Source of the DNA: a virus
IMG/VR virus record: IMGVR_UViG_3300032293_000813
Location: 23,000-86,999 of that record
Strand: one strand, 5' to 3'
DNA: 64,000 nucleotides
The notes beneath the pieces were generated by a model that had not been told where the DNA came from, did not search any database, and saw only the letters and a list, made by a program, of their open reading frames with translations. Positions 8,117 to 17,109 of the stretch are shown here, in pieces (position 1 is the stretch's first letter; each line of letters starts with the position of its first letter). The translations under genes and the position numbers were made by a program.

Positions 8117-9416
8117 CTAAAATTTCTTTACATAAATTAACTTCAGCCATTTCGTAATCGAAAGTAAGAAGTTTCATTTGGTTATATAATAAAATATCCT
8201 CTATTTCTTTAATCTTTATTTTTAACTCTTCTATTGGTATATTACAGATTCTATTGATTTCCGCATTTACCATAGATAACCGCTTCATATCATCGAATTC
8301 GATATCATAACTTTCATCTATAAATCCATCGAATGTTTTGAACCCCATTTCCCTAACCGCTTTTAAATATAATGGAGGAGCTGCTATTAAGAACGGCTGA
8401 AGATACATTATAGGTTTAAATATCTTTTCTGATATAAACCCCTGTTGTTTAAAAAATATAGTATCACTAATCAAACTTATAAATGATTTTTTATAAACTG
8501 ATATATCCTCAAAACCATACCCACTTATCTTAAGAGTTGTATCAAAATCTACCCTATGTTCTGGTAGTGTTAAAACATATTGATAATCCTCCCATAATCC
8601 TAATTCTTTTATTTGGTTTTCATAATCAAATCTATGTTCTCCCAAACTCTCATAAAACTTTGGATTAAATGAAATTAAGAATTTAGATTGCAAATCATTT
8701 TTAAACACATTTGTTATAATGTTTATACGATGATGATGTAACCATTGATTAAAACTTAAGAAATGAAATTGTTTTTGTGAGTAATCTAACAATTCAGGAA
8801 TGTAATTATCTTTCAGATTACTTTGAAAATATTTAGCACTTCTGTTTAGATAATAATTAAATGGAATAAAACTTATATTCTTAGATGCTATATTTGAAAA
8901 ATCATTTAGATAATCATTATAGATAAAAATAACCTTTTTATATTTTAATTTTTTTAATATTTCTAATATAAAAAATTCGTTTAAATGCCCTTCATGTGAA
9001 TAATTGATTAGTATAGTTGCATTTATCTTCTTTATCTTTTCAAATAATCCGTAACTTACACCTTCATAATTGTTCTTAAAAAAATTAATGTGACCAAACG
9101 GTTCTAATATATAGAAAAACTTCTGCCCTTTATATTCTCCCCATTTTTCTATTACATCATCTATATGATGTGTTTTCATCTTAACATCGTATTTCTGATT
9201 GTACTCATTCAATGTTAAAATCTGAAACCCCATATTATTACCCATTACGGTAATATCATTTGAAAATTTGGAGAATAGATGCTTTACCAAATGTCCACCA
9301 TCAGTAGATTTATTTTCGATAATCCACCTCATCGCCGCATCCAACACTTCAGGTGGTTGCCCGTTTGGTAGACATAAATCTTTTATCTTATTATCATATA
9401 CAAAATTAAGATGCAT
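8088..9416 (-). CDS. Putative glycosyltransferase (paralogue 1 of 3)
   Basis: About 442 residues from the ATG at 9416, which is preferred to an in-frame TTG at 9437. The C-terminal third carries the segment shared with the proteins at 12700-13920 and 13904-15172. It reads SEKIFKPIMYLQPFLIAAPP, then a Gly-Phe-Lys-Thr-Phe stretch and DESYD. A central motif FLSFNQWLHHHR (an Asn/His-Arg segment preceding a loop of variable length) is also shared. This pattern recurs in viral proteins annotated as exostosin- or fucosyltransferase-like GT-B enzymes. The acceptor and donor are unknown. It lies between the TPP-enzyme beta-like gene and an SGNH gene, consistent with glycan assembly. Confidence 0.5.
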   Translation of the reverse strand: MHLNFVYDNKIKDLCLPNGQPPEVLDAAMRWIIENKSTDGGHLVKHLFSKFSNDITVMGNNMGFQILTLNEYNQKYDVKMKTHHIDDVIEKWGEYKGQKFFYILEPFGHINFFKNNYEGVSYGLFEKIKKINATILINYSHEGHLNEFFILEILKKLKYKKVIFIYNDYLNDFSNIASKNISFIPFNYYLNRSAKYFQSNLKDNYIPELLDYSQKQFHFLSFNQWLHHHRINIITNVFKNDLQSKFLISFNPKFYESLGEHRFDYENQIKELGLWEDYQYVLTLPEHRVDFDTTLKISGYGFEDISVYKKSFISLISDTIFFKQQGFISEKIFKPIMYLQPFLIAAPPLYLKAVREMGFKTFDGFIDESYDIEFDDMKRLSMVNAEINRICNIPIEELKIKIKEIEDILLYNQMKLLTFDYEMAEVNLCKEILGEEYKANLL

Positions 9417-9948
9417 AGTATAGTTCAGGATATTCAACTAAACAATGTATTCCTACATTATCCATAGCATATTTGTAACCCAACTCTATATCTTGCCACG
9501 ATTTTAAATCGTGAAATTCTATATTCTTACATAGAGATTTAAATTCATCTAAGTAGTTTCCTTTATGTTGATGTCCAGGGTCTAATGGTTTATCAGAACC
9601 CTTTCCCAATCTAATTAAGATGTGAGGTTTAACTCCGGTCATCATTTCGTATTTATCCAAATGATTAACCAACTGATTAGTCGCTGATATAATGAAATCC
9701 CAACGTGGATAAAATGTAACCACACACTTTCCTGCCATAGCTAATCCTAAACTCATACCCATTTGCGTTTCCTCCATTACAGGCAATTCAATCATTAAGT
9801 TTTTATCTACATTATCCAAAGTAGTACTCATAGGATTCCCTCTATAGATAATCTGTTGTCCGATGAAAACGATATTATCTTTTTTGGAAAGTTCTTCCAT
9901 CGATTTACTTAACGCATCTTTATATGGTGTGTATTCTGGTTGACTCAT
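9406..9948 (-). CDS. Thiamine-diphosphate enzyme, E1-beta/transketolase PYR-domain-like half
   Basis: About 180 residues from the ATG at 9948, which overlaps the previous TGA as ATGA; the in-frame upstream extension lies inside the SGNH gene. It aligns by eye with the pyrimidine-binding domain of E1-beta proteins: YTPYKDALSKSMEEL, ELPVMEETQMGMSLGLAMAG (the catalytic Glu expected at 59/60) and IISATNQLVNHLDKYEMMTG. The C-terminal domain found in normal E1-beta (about 325 residues) is absent. Its partner, the pyrophosphate-binding half, is encoded 5.2 kb upstream at 15157-15786. Together they would form a minimal TPP enzyme able to transfer a two-carbon or acyl unit, perhaps to a keto sugar. 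The product is inferred only from the neighbouring sugar genes. Confidence 0.7.
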   Translation of the reverse strand: MSQPEYTPYKDALSKSMEELSKKDNIVFIGQQIIYRGNPMSTTLDNVDKNLMIELPVMEETQMGMSLGLAMAGKCVVTFYPRWDFIISATNQLVNHLDKYEMMTGVKPHILIRLGKGSDKPLDPGHQHKGNYLDEFKSLCKNIEFHDLKSWQDIELGYKYAMDNVGIHCLVEYPELYYAS

Positions 9949-10850
9949 TTTATATATTTTACCAATTCTTCGTTTACAAATTTTTTGTTTAAGATTGATG
10001 ATGGGTGTCCGTACCAATCAAAGTTTCCATCTAAGTTTTCACTAAATAGAACCTTCTTCAATCCATCATAGTTATCCACATTCTTTTGATTTCGAACTGC
10101 ATATTCATATAATCCTCCTTTCCTCAGACCTTCCTCTTCATAAAACCAAAATTTATGGAATGGGAGCTTATTCAAATATACGGAAAAATATTGAGAATTC
10201 CTAATAAAGTAATCCATATTTTCATTCTTATATATCTCACCATTATAAACATCAGTTGTTCTAAACTCTGGCTCATAGAATATATCCTTAAGTGTAAAGT
10301 ATGTATAATCTATTCTTTCCTTTTCTAAATAATTTGAAAGGTCTATTATAGTTTCCACTAAAGAATAGGAATGATTTTGGCTTAACATTTGATGATGAGT
10401 TTTCAATATCCCATCTAACCCAATATACTTTGAGTTATTGGTTTCATAATATCCACCTGTTAAATACCAAAACTCATCTTTGTAATTTTTAGGTGTAGGT
10501 AGATAGTTCACTGTATGCGAACCTATTTCCAATTCACCTTTGTAATCCTTTATTAAGAATGAATCTCTATAAGGTTGAGTCCATTGTGCAAATACTTTAT
10601 CAACTATACCACCATTCTCTCTGATATATTCTATCCAATATGTAATACTCCTTTTAATAGTGTTATTGTCGTTCGTAGGGTTGCCCAAATTTAAGACGAT
10701 GTATTCATCTCCTAACATATTTTGCAACCATTCTGGCCACTGCAAACCCTCTACATTGTAAAGGTCTTTTGTCATATGGTTCAATGGTCGTAGGTTAGTA
10801 AATGAACACCCGCCACAAAGAATATATTTCTTATTTTTTGAGATATTCAC
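9945..10850 (-). CDS. SGNH/GDSL-type hydrolase-like protein
   Basis: A 301-residue protein with block I CGGCSFT (Ser16), LNLGNPTNDNN (about 65-75, the Gly/Asn blocks) and a C-terminal FDWYGHPSS (about 278-286) for the Asp/His pair. It starts with GTG at 10850, overlapping the upstream SDR gene by 20 bases; no ATG precedes block I. It has no signal peptide. Its position between an SDR gene and the TPP beta-like gene suggests action on a sugar intermediate, such as acetylation or deacetylation. The target is unknown. Confidence 0.6.
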   Translation of the reverse strand: MNISKNKKYILCGGCSFTNLRPLNHMTKDLYNVEGLQWPEWLQNMLGDEYIVLNLGNPTNDNNTIKRSITYWIEYIRENGGIVDKVFAQWTQPYRDSFLIKDYKGELEIGSHTVNYLPTPKNYKDEFWYLTGGYYETNNSKYIGLDGILKTHHQMLSQNHSYSLVETIIDLSNYLEKERIDYTYFTLKDIFYEPEFRTTDVYNGEIYKNENMDYFIRNSQYFSVYLNKLPFHKFWFYEEEGLRKGGLYEYAVRNQKNVDNYDGLKKVLFSENLDGNFDWYGHPSSILNKKFVNEELVKYIK

Positions 10851-11790
10851 TCTTATACCAATTTATACTTTTTTCTAATCCTTCCTTAATTGAAGTTTTA
10901 GCAATCCATCCTAATTTATCAAAAATCTTAAATGAATCAATTAATCTTTTTGGAATCATAGGTGCTTTGTTATTCACATAATCAATAGGAGATTCTAATC
11001 CTTCTATTTCTTTAAGGTATTCTATTACTTCGTTTACCGAATATCCTGCATTAGAACCTACATTATAGATTTCATGATGTTCTTCTTTCTCCATTATGAT
11101 TTGAAGAGCCTCACAAAAATCTTCTACATAAAGAAGGTCTCTAATTTCAGTTCCATCCCCCCAAACAGGAATTGGGTCTAATCGAGTCGCCACTTTGATA
11201 ATTGAAGCAGGTGTAACATGACACTTATCTAAATCATACTTATCATGCGGCCCATATAGATTTGCAGGTCTAACGATTACAGTTTGCATTGGATTAATTA
11301 AAATCTCTGAATACATCTTGCATAATACTTCCGCATATCTTTTCATCCAACCAACTGGAAAATATGTTTTGTAAATTGATTCGTAGATGTTATCAGTTTC
11401 ACACACTGCTCTTTCACCACTCTCAGGATAGATTGTAGATGAAGATAAGAATATAAACTTCTTAACACCTTCTTTATATGCTTTCTCCATTGTTAAAGCA
11501 TTGATGATTACATTTGGAGTAACGTGAAGTAATGGTGCATAAATTGTATCTACTGCATTTGAAGTAGATGCTGCACAATGGTACACTACATCAACTCCCT
11601 TCATAATTTCCTCTACAAACTTATCATCTCTTAAATCACCCTGAACTGATTCTCCGAATCCTTCTAACTTTCTATTGAATCCGTGATTACGAAGGTTGGT
11701 ATATCCTTCTTTGTATAATCTCTCCGCTAAGTTTCTACCAACGAAACCTGTAGCACCTAAAATTAGGATTTTGCTATTTGTGTTTATCAT
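10831..11790 (-). CDS. Extended SDR (nucleotide-sugar epimerase/dehydratase-like), catalytic Tyr missing
   Basis: A 319-residue extended short-chain dehydrogenase/reductase. The NAD(P)-binding motif GATGFVG (12-18) and the FIFLSSSTIYPESGE segment (113-127) are typical of GDP-fucose synthase/UDP-sugar epimerase relatives, and VYHCAAS and YVEDFCEALQI are also family-like. The catalytic motif YxxxK reads VGWMK (146-150): Lys is kept but Tyr is replaced by Val. I checked this codon by codon. The protein may still bind NAD and a nucleotide sugar, or use another proton donor. It overlaps the next SDR gene (11774-12703) by 17 bases; the two are adjacent divergent paralogues. Confidence 0.8.
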   Translation of the reverse strand: MINTNSKILILGATGFVGRNLAERLYKEGYTNLRNHGFNRKLEGFGESVQGDLRDDKFVEEIMKGVDVVYHCAASTSNAVDTIYAPLLHVTPNVIINALTMEKAYKEGVKKFIFLSSSTIYPESGERAVCETDNIYESIYKTYFPVGWMKRYAEVLCKMYSEILINPMQTVIVRPANLYGPHDKYDLDKCHVTPASIIKVATRLDPIPVWGDGTEIRDLLYVEDFCEALQIIMEKEEHHEIYNVGSNAGYSVNEVIEYLKEIEGLESPIDYVNNKAPMIPKRLIDSFKIFDKLGWIAKTSIKEGLEKSINWYKSEYLKK

Positions 11791-12703
11791 AATATTCGTA
11801 TGTCTTTTTTAATGCTGATTCAAACCCCAATGTAGGTAATAATCCAATTTGTTCTTGTTTAGTTGTATCCATCTGTCTTCTCAAATCTCCGTTTGGTTTA
11901 GATGTATTCCAATTTATTTTTAAATCCTTTCCACTAATCTTAATAAGTGTTTCTATCATTGATTTAATTGTAATCTCTTCTCCTGCTCCAAAGTTAATTG
12001 TAGTATGAAGTTTACTTGTATATAATCTAAGAATCACATCTGCTACATCTCCCGCATATACAAAATCTCTAATAGGTGAACCATCTCCCCATGCTTCAAT
12101 CTCATCCGTTGCTTCTACAATCTTTTTAATAGTAGATGCAATTACAGTTCCGTTTCCTGTAAAATCATCATATTCCCCAAAGATATTAGCTGGTCGAATG
12201 ATAGCCCAATTGTGGTAGTTATATTGAACTGAATAGGCTTCCAATAAAATCTCACCCATTCTCTTACTCCACGATGGAAACCAATCTGCTTCTCCAGGTA
12301 GAGTTTTCCACACATCATCTTCTACAAACTTTTCAGCAGGTGCATATACTCCTACTGAACTTACAAATACTAACCAAATGTTTTGCAATGCACATTGATT
12401 GATTATCTCTGTATTAATTTTAAAAGATGGATAAAGGAAATCTACTGGCTTTTGTTTTGCTCTGATTGGCGAACCTTTTACCCCAAAGCAATTGAATACT
12501 GCATCGAACTTATGGTTCATAAATAGGTATTCTATTGCAAATGGTTTTGTTAAATCATCTTGAATGAATTCCCAGCCATTTGATGGAAGTTGTTTTCCTT
12601 TTTTCAAATCAACTCCTACAACCTGATACCCTTCGTTCAAACACTTTTTTAATAGGTGAGTTCCCACTAACCCATTTACTCCTGTAATTAAAACCTTTTT
12701 CAT
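11774..12703 (-). CDS. Extended SDR (nucleotide-sugar epimerase/dehydratase-like), catalytic Tyr missing
   Basis: A 309-residue extended SDR with GVNGLVG (8-14) for NAD(P) binding, VFVSSVGVYAP (112-122) for the Ser loop and a C-terminal FGAGEEITIKSMIETL segment. Where YGWSK-type catalytic residues are expected, the sequence is PSWSKRMGE (143-151): Lys147 is kept and Tyr is replaced by Pro. The same loss occurs in its neighbour at 10831-11790. The pair could be a heteromer, or both could be adapted to a reaction not needing Tyr. It lies between a glycosyltransferase-like gene and the second SDR, overlapping both, in one transcriptional unit. Confidence 0.8.
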   Translation of the reverse strand: MKKVLITGVNGLVGTHLLKKCLNEGYQVVGVDLKKGKQLPSNGWEFIQDDLTKPFAIEYLFMNHKFDAVFNCFGVKGSPIRAKQKPVDFLYPSFKINTEIINQCALQNIWLVFVSSVGVYAPAEKFVEDDVWKTLPGEADWFPSWSKRMGEILLEAYSVQYNYHNWAIIRPANIFGEYDDFTGNGTVIASTIKKIVEATDEIEAWGDGSPIRDFVYAGDVADVILRLYTSKLHTTINFGAGEEITIKSMIETLIKISGKDLKINWNTSKPNGDLRRQMDTTKQEQIGLLPTLGFESALKKTYEYYDKHK

Positions 12704-13920
12704 ATTATATTTTTATAACTTTCAGTTGAACTAAATTGTTTTTTTAAATCCCCTATTGTTTCCTTAATCATATCGGAGAACTTATATTCAAAAAACTTAC
12801 TCTTATTATGTTCTATTTTATCTATGTTCTTTTTATACCATTCTAAGATACCATTTCCTCCTATATTATATATTCGTTTTACTTCTTTTAATGCTGAATT
12901 TAACCTAATTTCGCTATCATCTATTGAATCAAATGAATAATCTATCAAATCCTCATATAATTCAAATCCTAAATCTTTTATATGTGTATGAGTGTTAACA
13001 TCACCTATTACCAAATATGGGTGGCAGTTTGCGATACCCTTAAAACTCTTCTCTGTTAGGTTTAAACTATTAGTATCACAGGTTGTCTCTGTTATTATGT
13101 TAAATACTGTATCCGCATAATGAGATTTGGTAGTGTATCTAAGACTAGAAAAAACATCATTTTGATAATTAGGATAATCCCAATCCAATATATTAAATCC
13201 TTTTTCTTCAAATTGGTTAAACCATGCTATTAAATCATATAGTTCATCTTTATCCGAACGTAATCTATTTCTATCAAAATTACCATTCTTTATTAGTATC
13301 GATACATAACTATCATCTATTATCCCCGTCTTCATCAACCATAATAATAATTGAACTCTAAATGGTTTAGTTGTATTCTTATTATAACTTAAGAAAAACT
13401 TCTTCTTTTCAGAATCTATATATTCATCGGTTGAAAGTAATCCAATGATGGTATTATTATGTTCAATTGGGGTATGTAATATATCTTTATAATGGTCAGC
13501 CAAAAACCCCAATAGATATGGTTTGTATATTACATCTATCATTTTTTTATACACACTTACATTTGCGTTATTAGTTATAATACACACTTGATGATTAGCT
13601 AATCCAACTCTATTTTTTAATTGAATTAGTTTTTCTATAAATTGATTAGGTGTTCCTCCTTCGTGAAAATTAGTAAATGTTAATTTTACATTAGGTTTAT
13701 CTTTCACCGATTCAAATACAGATTTAATATATTCTATATTTTCATCAAATATATGTGGTAAGAATCCACCCCTTATCGAGAAATTCCATATTATAGGCTC
13801 GTCTGTTAGTTTAATAGTCTTCATTTGAAACCCATACTCCCAGTCTAAATTTGATATCTCACAAAACCCATTTCCATTTGGAATATTACGGAAATCTTCA
13901 TTTTCATAATAAAACTTCAT
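12700..13920 (-). CDS. Putative glycosyltransferase (paralogue 2 of 3)
   Basis: A 406-residue protein sharing its architecture with 13904-15172 and, more distantly, 8088-9416. Common segments are FTNFHEGGTPNQF (an HEGG-type loop), FLSYNKNTTKPFRVQLLLWL (about 185-205) and TEKSFKGIANCHPYLVIGD (about 305-323), followed by LGFELYEDLIDYSFD. The last part resembles the nucleotide-sugar-binding half of GT-B enzymes in exostosin/fucosyltransferase-like families. The two adjacent genes overlap by 17 bases and are clearly duplicates. Function beyond probable sugar transfer cannot be given. Confidence 0.5.
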   Translation of the reverse strand: MKFYYENEDFRNIPNGNGFCEISNLDWEYGFQMKTIKLTDEPIIWNFSIRGGFLPHIFDENIEYIKSVFESVKDKPNVKLTFTNFHEGGTPNQFIEKLIQLKNRVGLANHQVCIITNNANVSVYKKMIDVIYKPYLLGFLADHYKDILHTPIEHNNTIIGLLSTDEYIDSEKKKFFLSYNKNTTKPFRVQLLLWLMKTGIIDDSYVSILIKNGNFDRNRLRSDKDELYDLIAWFNQFEEKGFNILDWDYPNYQNDVFSSLRYTTKSHYADTVFNIITETTCDTNSLNLTEKSFKGIANCHPYLVIGDVNTHTHIKDLGFELYEDLIDYSFDSIDDSEIRLNSALKEVKRIYNIGGNGILEWYKKNIDKIEHNKSKFFEYKFSDMIKETIGDLKKQFSSTESYKNII

Positions 13921-15172
13921 CTGCTAATTTTTTAAAATATTCTGTACAACTTTCTCTCTTCCAAAAATTGAAAGCAACACTTTGGTTATACTCTAATATA
14001 TCCTTTGCCTGAGAATATAGTTTATGTAATGTATCTCTGTCGTTTATATCCGTTATCAATTTAACTACTGCATCCATTCTATCTTTAGGAGATATAATAT
14101 CATCATAACTCTCATCCCATAAATCTCCAAATGTTTTGAATCCATAACTCCTTAATCTTTCCAAATGTTTATATGGAGCAAGAAATACTCCTAAATGTAA
14201 ATTAATAAATGGTTTGAAACTCTTTTCAGTTAAATGCTCTTCATTATTCTCAAACGATGTTTCGGTTACAATACTACAATAAGAGTTATCATAACTTTGT
14301 TTATAATGAGTAGTTTTAGTATCACCAAAATATTCAAATATATTTTTAGATTCAGGTTCATATATAGTTTTCTTTTTAGTAACAAAGAAATATCTTAATT
14401 CCTTTTCTAAACTATATAATTCTTTTCTATCAAAGTATTTTGAAAAATGTTGAACATCAAATATGTTTTTTCCTTTATGTTTTGTTTCACCGTAAAATGG
14501 CAAGAATTCATTAGGGGCAAACAACATAGACCAATCTGTGTTGGATATCACTCCTTCTTTTGTTAATTTTACCAACAATGAAACTCTATGTGCTTTTGGA
14601 ACTCTATTAAAACATAAAAAATTAAATTTACGAACTACATCCTCAAATGTTCTTTTTTCAAATTTGTATCCTAATTCGTTTACCGTATTATCTTCTATTG
14701 CTTTATTTAATTGAAGAGAGGTATGCTCTAATAACCAATCTGTAATATGTAGATTCATCCCAATATCACCTATTGATTCATCGTAGTATTTAAATAAGTT
14801 TTTGTTAGCAAAGTGAATATAAAAAGATTCAGTATGTAGATTATTATCTTTTATTAACTGATATAGTTTCTTAAAGAACTCCTTATGGTCTCCGCCACCC
14901 TCATGCTCTCTTAATAATAAAACTTTAATTTTTTTATTATGTAAGAGTGATAAAATATTTTGAGAGAAAAATCCTTTTCTAAAAATACAATTAAAATCTG
15001 AGTTAAGTGATATTGGATAATATACATTTATACCATTCAATCCATCAACCGATAAATTGCGCGTAGATATGTACTCGGAACAATATGGGAATGTACACCC
15101 ATATTGATTTCCGTTAGGAAGTGGATTTCCATTTTCCCACTTATCAAATAAAAGATTTAGAATGCTATCCAT
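13904..15172 (-). CDS. Putative glycosyltransferase (paralogue 3 of 3)
   Basis: A 422-residue protein, paralogue of the next gene. It has LLREHEGGGDHKEFFKKL (about 86-103), FLCFNRVPKAHRVSLLVKLT (about 186-205), then TEKSFKPFINLHLGVFLAP (about 313-331) and YGFKTFGDLWDESYDDI. The conserved HEGG, N-R-x-x-x-x-H-R and T/SEK-x-F-K-P blocks define this small family within the island. The GT-B-type glycosyltransferase call is by resemblance of the C-terminal block. It overlaps the TPP alpha-like gene by 16 bases, suggesting co-expression of sugar synthesis and transfer. Confidence 0.5.
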   Translation of the reverse strand: MDSILNLLFDKWENGNPLPNGNQYGCTFPYCSEYISTRNLSVDGLNGINVYYPISLNSDFNCIFRKGFFSQNILSLLHNKKIKVLLLREHEGGGDHKEFFKKLYQLIKDNNLHTESFYIHFANKNLFKYYDESIGDIGMNLHITDWLLEHTSLQLNKAIEDNTVNELGYKFEKRTFEDVVRKFNFLCFNRVPKAHRVSLLVKLTKEGVISNTDWSMLFAPNEFLPFYGETKHKGKNIFDVQHFSKYFDRKELYSLEKELRYFFVTKKKTIYEPESKNIFEYFGDTKTTHYKQSYDNSYCSIVTETSFENNEEHLTEKSFKPFINLHLGVFLAPYKHLERLRSYGFKTFGDLWDESYDDIISPKDRMDAVVKLITDINDRDTLHKLYSQAKDILEYNQSVAFNFWKRESCTEYFKKLADEVLL

Positions 15173-15786
15173 TTCCCACTTCCGTAATGCGGATATTTTG
15201 ATTTGTAAGTATAATGAATTACATCAGATGGTACTTCTCTTTTAATATTCCAAGTAGCATCTGTAGGTGTATAAGTTGATACTCCATTATCTTCAACTAC
15301 AAAGTATAATGGTAGGTCAAAGTTTCTGGCATACTTGTGAACTTCATAGAATATACCACTCTCAAAACTCATATCACCAACAAATACCCAAACCTTTTCA
15401 TTTCCCCCATCTTTCTTTATAGCAGATGCTACTCCTAATGCAATTGGCAAAGTTCCACCTACAATAGCGGATGCGTAAAATCTTTCTTCATGCTCACACA
15501 TTGTAATAGATTTACCTTCCTTAATTATTTCAGTAGCATAATCAGCTGATAATCCTTTCAATACCCAATGATAATGTGAACGCCAAGTTGAGAATACCCA
15601 ATCGGTTTCTTTAATTCTTTTAAAGATTTCAATTAATGAGGCTTCATTACCATTTGATAAATGTACCGGCCCTTTGATTTTACCAGCTTCCCATATATCA
15701 ACTATTGATTGCTCGAATCTAATCAGCTTTTCTTCTGTCCAATCGATATCTCTTACTATTGGATATTGTTCTAAATTTTTTATCAT
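15157..15786 (-). CDS. Thiamine-diphosphate enzyme, E1-alpha/transketolase PP-domain-like half
   Basis: A 209-residue protein matching the pyrophosphate-binding domain of E1-alpha. It shows STWRSHYHWVLKG (66-78, equivalent to the YRxHGHALARG region), GGTLPIALGVASAIKK (110-125) and the TPP/Mg motif GDMSFESG...EDN (137-144, 165-167). GDM stands for the usual GDG, and EDN for ENN. It is about 110 residues shorter than a normal E1-alpha. The PYR-domain partner is at 9406-9948, separated by five other genes. Such split minimal pairs can make two-carbon or acyl transfers; the sugar context suggests branched or extended keto-sugar formation. That role is inference. Confidence 0.75.
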   Translation of the reverse strand: MIKNLEQYPIVRDIDWTEEKLIRFEQSIVDIWEAGKIKGPVHLSNGNEASLIEIFKRIKETDWVFSTWRSHYHWVLKGLSADYATEIIKEGKSITMCEHEERFYASAIVGGTLPIALGVASAIKKDGGNEKVWVFVGDMSFESGIFYEVHKYARNFDLPLYFVVEDNGVSTYTPTDATWNIKREVPSDVIHYTYKSKYPHYGSGKWIAF

Positions 15787-16640
15787 ATTAAAAGGTCACT
15801 TATACAAACTCTATTTTTTTCAGAGCCTCTGTTTAAAGAATTATATTCATCTCCTCCGATACCAAACATTACACAATCGGTTTCTTCTAAATTAAGTTCT
15901 TTACAAACTTCAGAATACTTCCCCCCATATGTATCCCAATTGTAATCTACTGAGAAGTTATTCATCAATTCCAATCCCAATGCTGCTCCAAATCTGTTTA
16001 CCATTTGTTGCTCATTAAAAGCAGTTATACCATCATCTAATGTTCTGTATTCATTAACCATTCTAACTCCAACTCTCATGTGTTCCATCCCATAAAATGG
16101 CTTAGATAAAGAAAAACATATGGATTGAATACATTTATGATTTAAATTAACGTTTATATTTTTTGCCATTGGATAATATGCAAAATCTAATAAACATGGG
16201 ATACTATTTTCATCACAATAATTTAAAAAATCTTCCGTTAATAAAGGATGTTGTTTTCCGTAATCAGAAAATGGTACACTTAGGATAACCGCATCTCCAT
16301 TCTTAATTTCATCATCTTCTATATAAGCCCAATTCCAATCATGTCTAAATGAACATTTATGATAAAAGAATTCTCCTTTAAAGAAGCGGAATCTTTTCTT
16401 TTTTTGAATTAAGTAGAAATGGTCAAATGCTTGAACAGTTCCATGTATATAACTAACATCGTGGTAAACTTCTAACCCACTTAATTTGTTATTTTTACTA
16501 CTCTTAATCCAACTTACGAATTTAGATTTAAATTTATCTAAAACCAAATCATCGTAAATAAGGTCTGTTCTTTTAAAATCAGTAATGAACTTCTTTACTA
16601 ATGGATTTGGTATAGGTTTCGCTCCTCTTAAATTCTTCAT
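15783..16640 (-). CDS. PLP-dependent aminotransferase-like (fold type I)
   Basis: A 285-residue protein with the core of a class I/II aminotransferase. SVPFSDYGKQHP (121-132) stands where NPNNPTG usually lies, LLDFAYYP (150-157) provides the Asp152 that contacts the pyridine nitrogen, and FSLSKPFYGMEHMRVG (176-191) contains the Schiff-base Lys180 and Arg. It is shorter than the usual 360-400 residues, lacking much of the C-terminal small domain. It overlaps the TPP gene by 4 bases and the upstream oxygenase-like gene by 62 bases. Likely role: amino-group transfer to a keto sugar or related metabolite, or a related PLP reaction. The substrate is unknown. Confidence 0.65.
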   Translation of the reverse strand: MKNLRGAKPIPNPLVKKFITDFKRTDLIYDDLVLDKFKSKFVSWIKSSKNNKLSGLEVYHDVSYIHGTVQAFDHFYLIQKKKRFRFFKGEFFYHKCSFRHDWNWAYIEDDEIKNGDAVILSVPFSDYGKQHPLLTEDFLNYCDENSIPCLLDFAYYPMAKNINVNLNHKCIQSICFSLSKPFYGMEHMRVGVRMVNEYRTLDDGITAFNEQQMVNRFGAALGLELMNNFSVDYNWDTYGGKYSEVCKELNLEETDCVMFGIGGDEYNSLNRGSEKNRVCISDLLI

Positions 16641-17109
16641 ATAAACCTGTTATTTGCATTGTATATTTTGGCTCCATCCCCATATTTCCACTAAGGTGAA
16701 GTTCTCCATATCTAATTACTTTAAAATTCATTTTTCCCCATCCCACAAATGGTTCATCTAATATTTCAAAATAGTGACCACTTTTCCACGACTCCAAAAA
16801 GAAATTCAATCTACATACTTCCTCTTTACTACATCCATTCTTTTCTGAAAACTTATAGAATGTATCAAAATGAGAGGGTATTGTTTGACCCGGCATTTGT
16901 TTAATTACACTCAATGAATATTCTGAAAATATTGTTTTAGCAAAAGTATGATACTCCTCCGGTAATTCAAATGCCTGATAATACTGAGTGTTCTTATCCG
17001 TATATCCTGCCACTATGTAAGCAATATTCTGAGCATCATAGTTATCCGAATTACCTAAACTTACGTTATCCGAAAGTGTATCAAATTTTATGTTATGTAT
17101 TGTTAGCAT
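16579..17109 (-). CDS. 2OG-Fe(II) oxygenase-like protein
   Basis: A 176-residue protein with a probable iron-binding HxD in MPGQTIPSHFDTFYKF (H80, D82), a following RLNFFLESWKSGHYFEI beta-strand segment and a possible distal His at 138 (GELHLSGNMG). The order matches phage hydroxylases of the aspartyl/prolyl hydroxylase superfamily. It is only distantly like the protein at 3535-4050. Lying between an SDR gene and an aminotransferase-like gene, it may hydroxylate a sugar intermediate or an amino acid. Its 3' end overlaps the next gene by 62 bases, an unusually long overlap for this window. Confidence 0.5.
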   Translation of the reverse strand: MLTIHNIKFDTLSDNVSLGNSDNYDAQNIAYIVAGYTDKNTQYYQAFELPEEYHTFAKTIFSEYSLSVIKQMPGQTIPSHFDTFYKFSEKNGCSKEEVCRLNFFLESWKSGHYFEILDEPFVGWGKMNFKVIRYGELHLSGNMGMEPKYTMQITGLYEEFKRSETYTKSISKEVHY

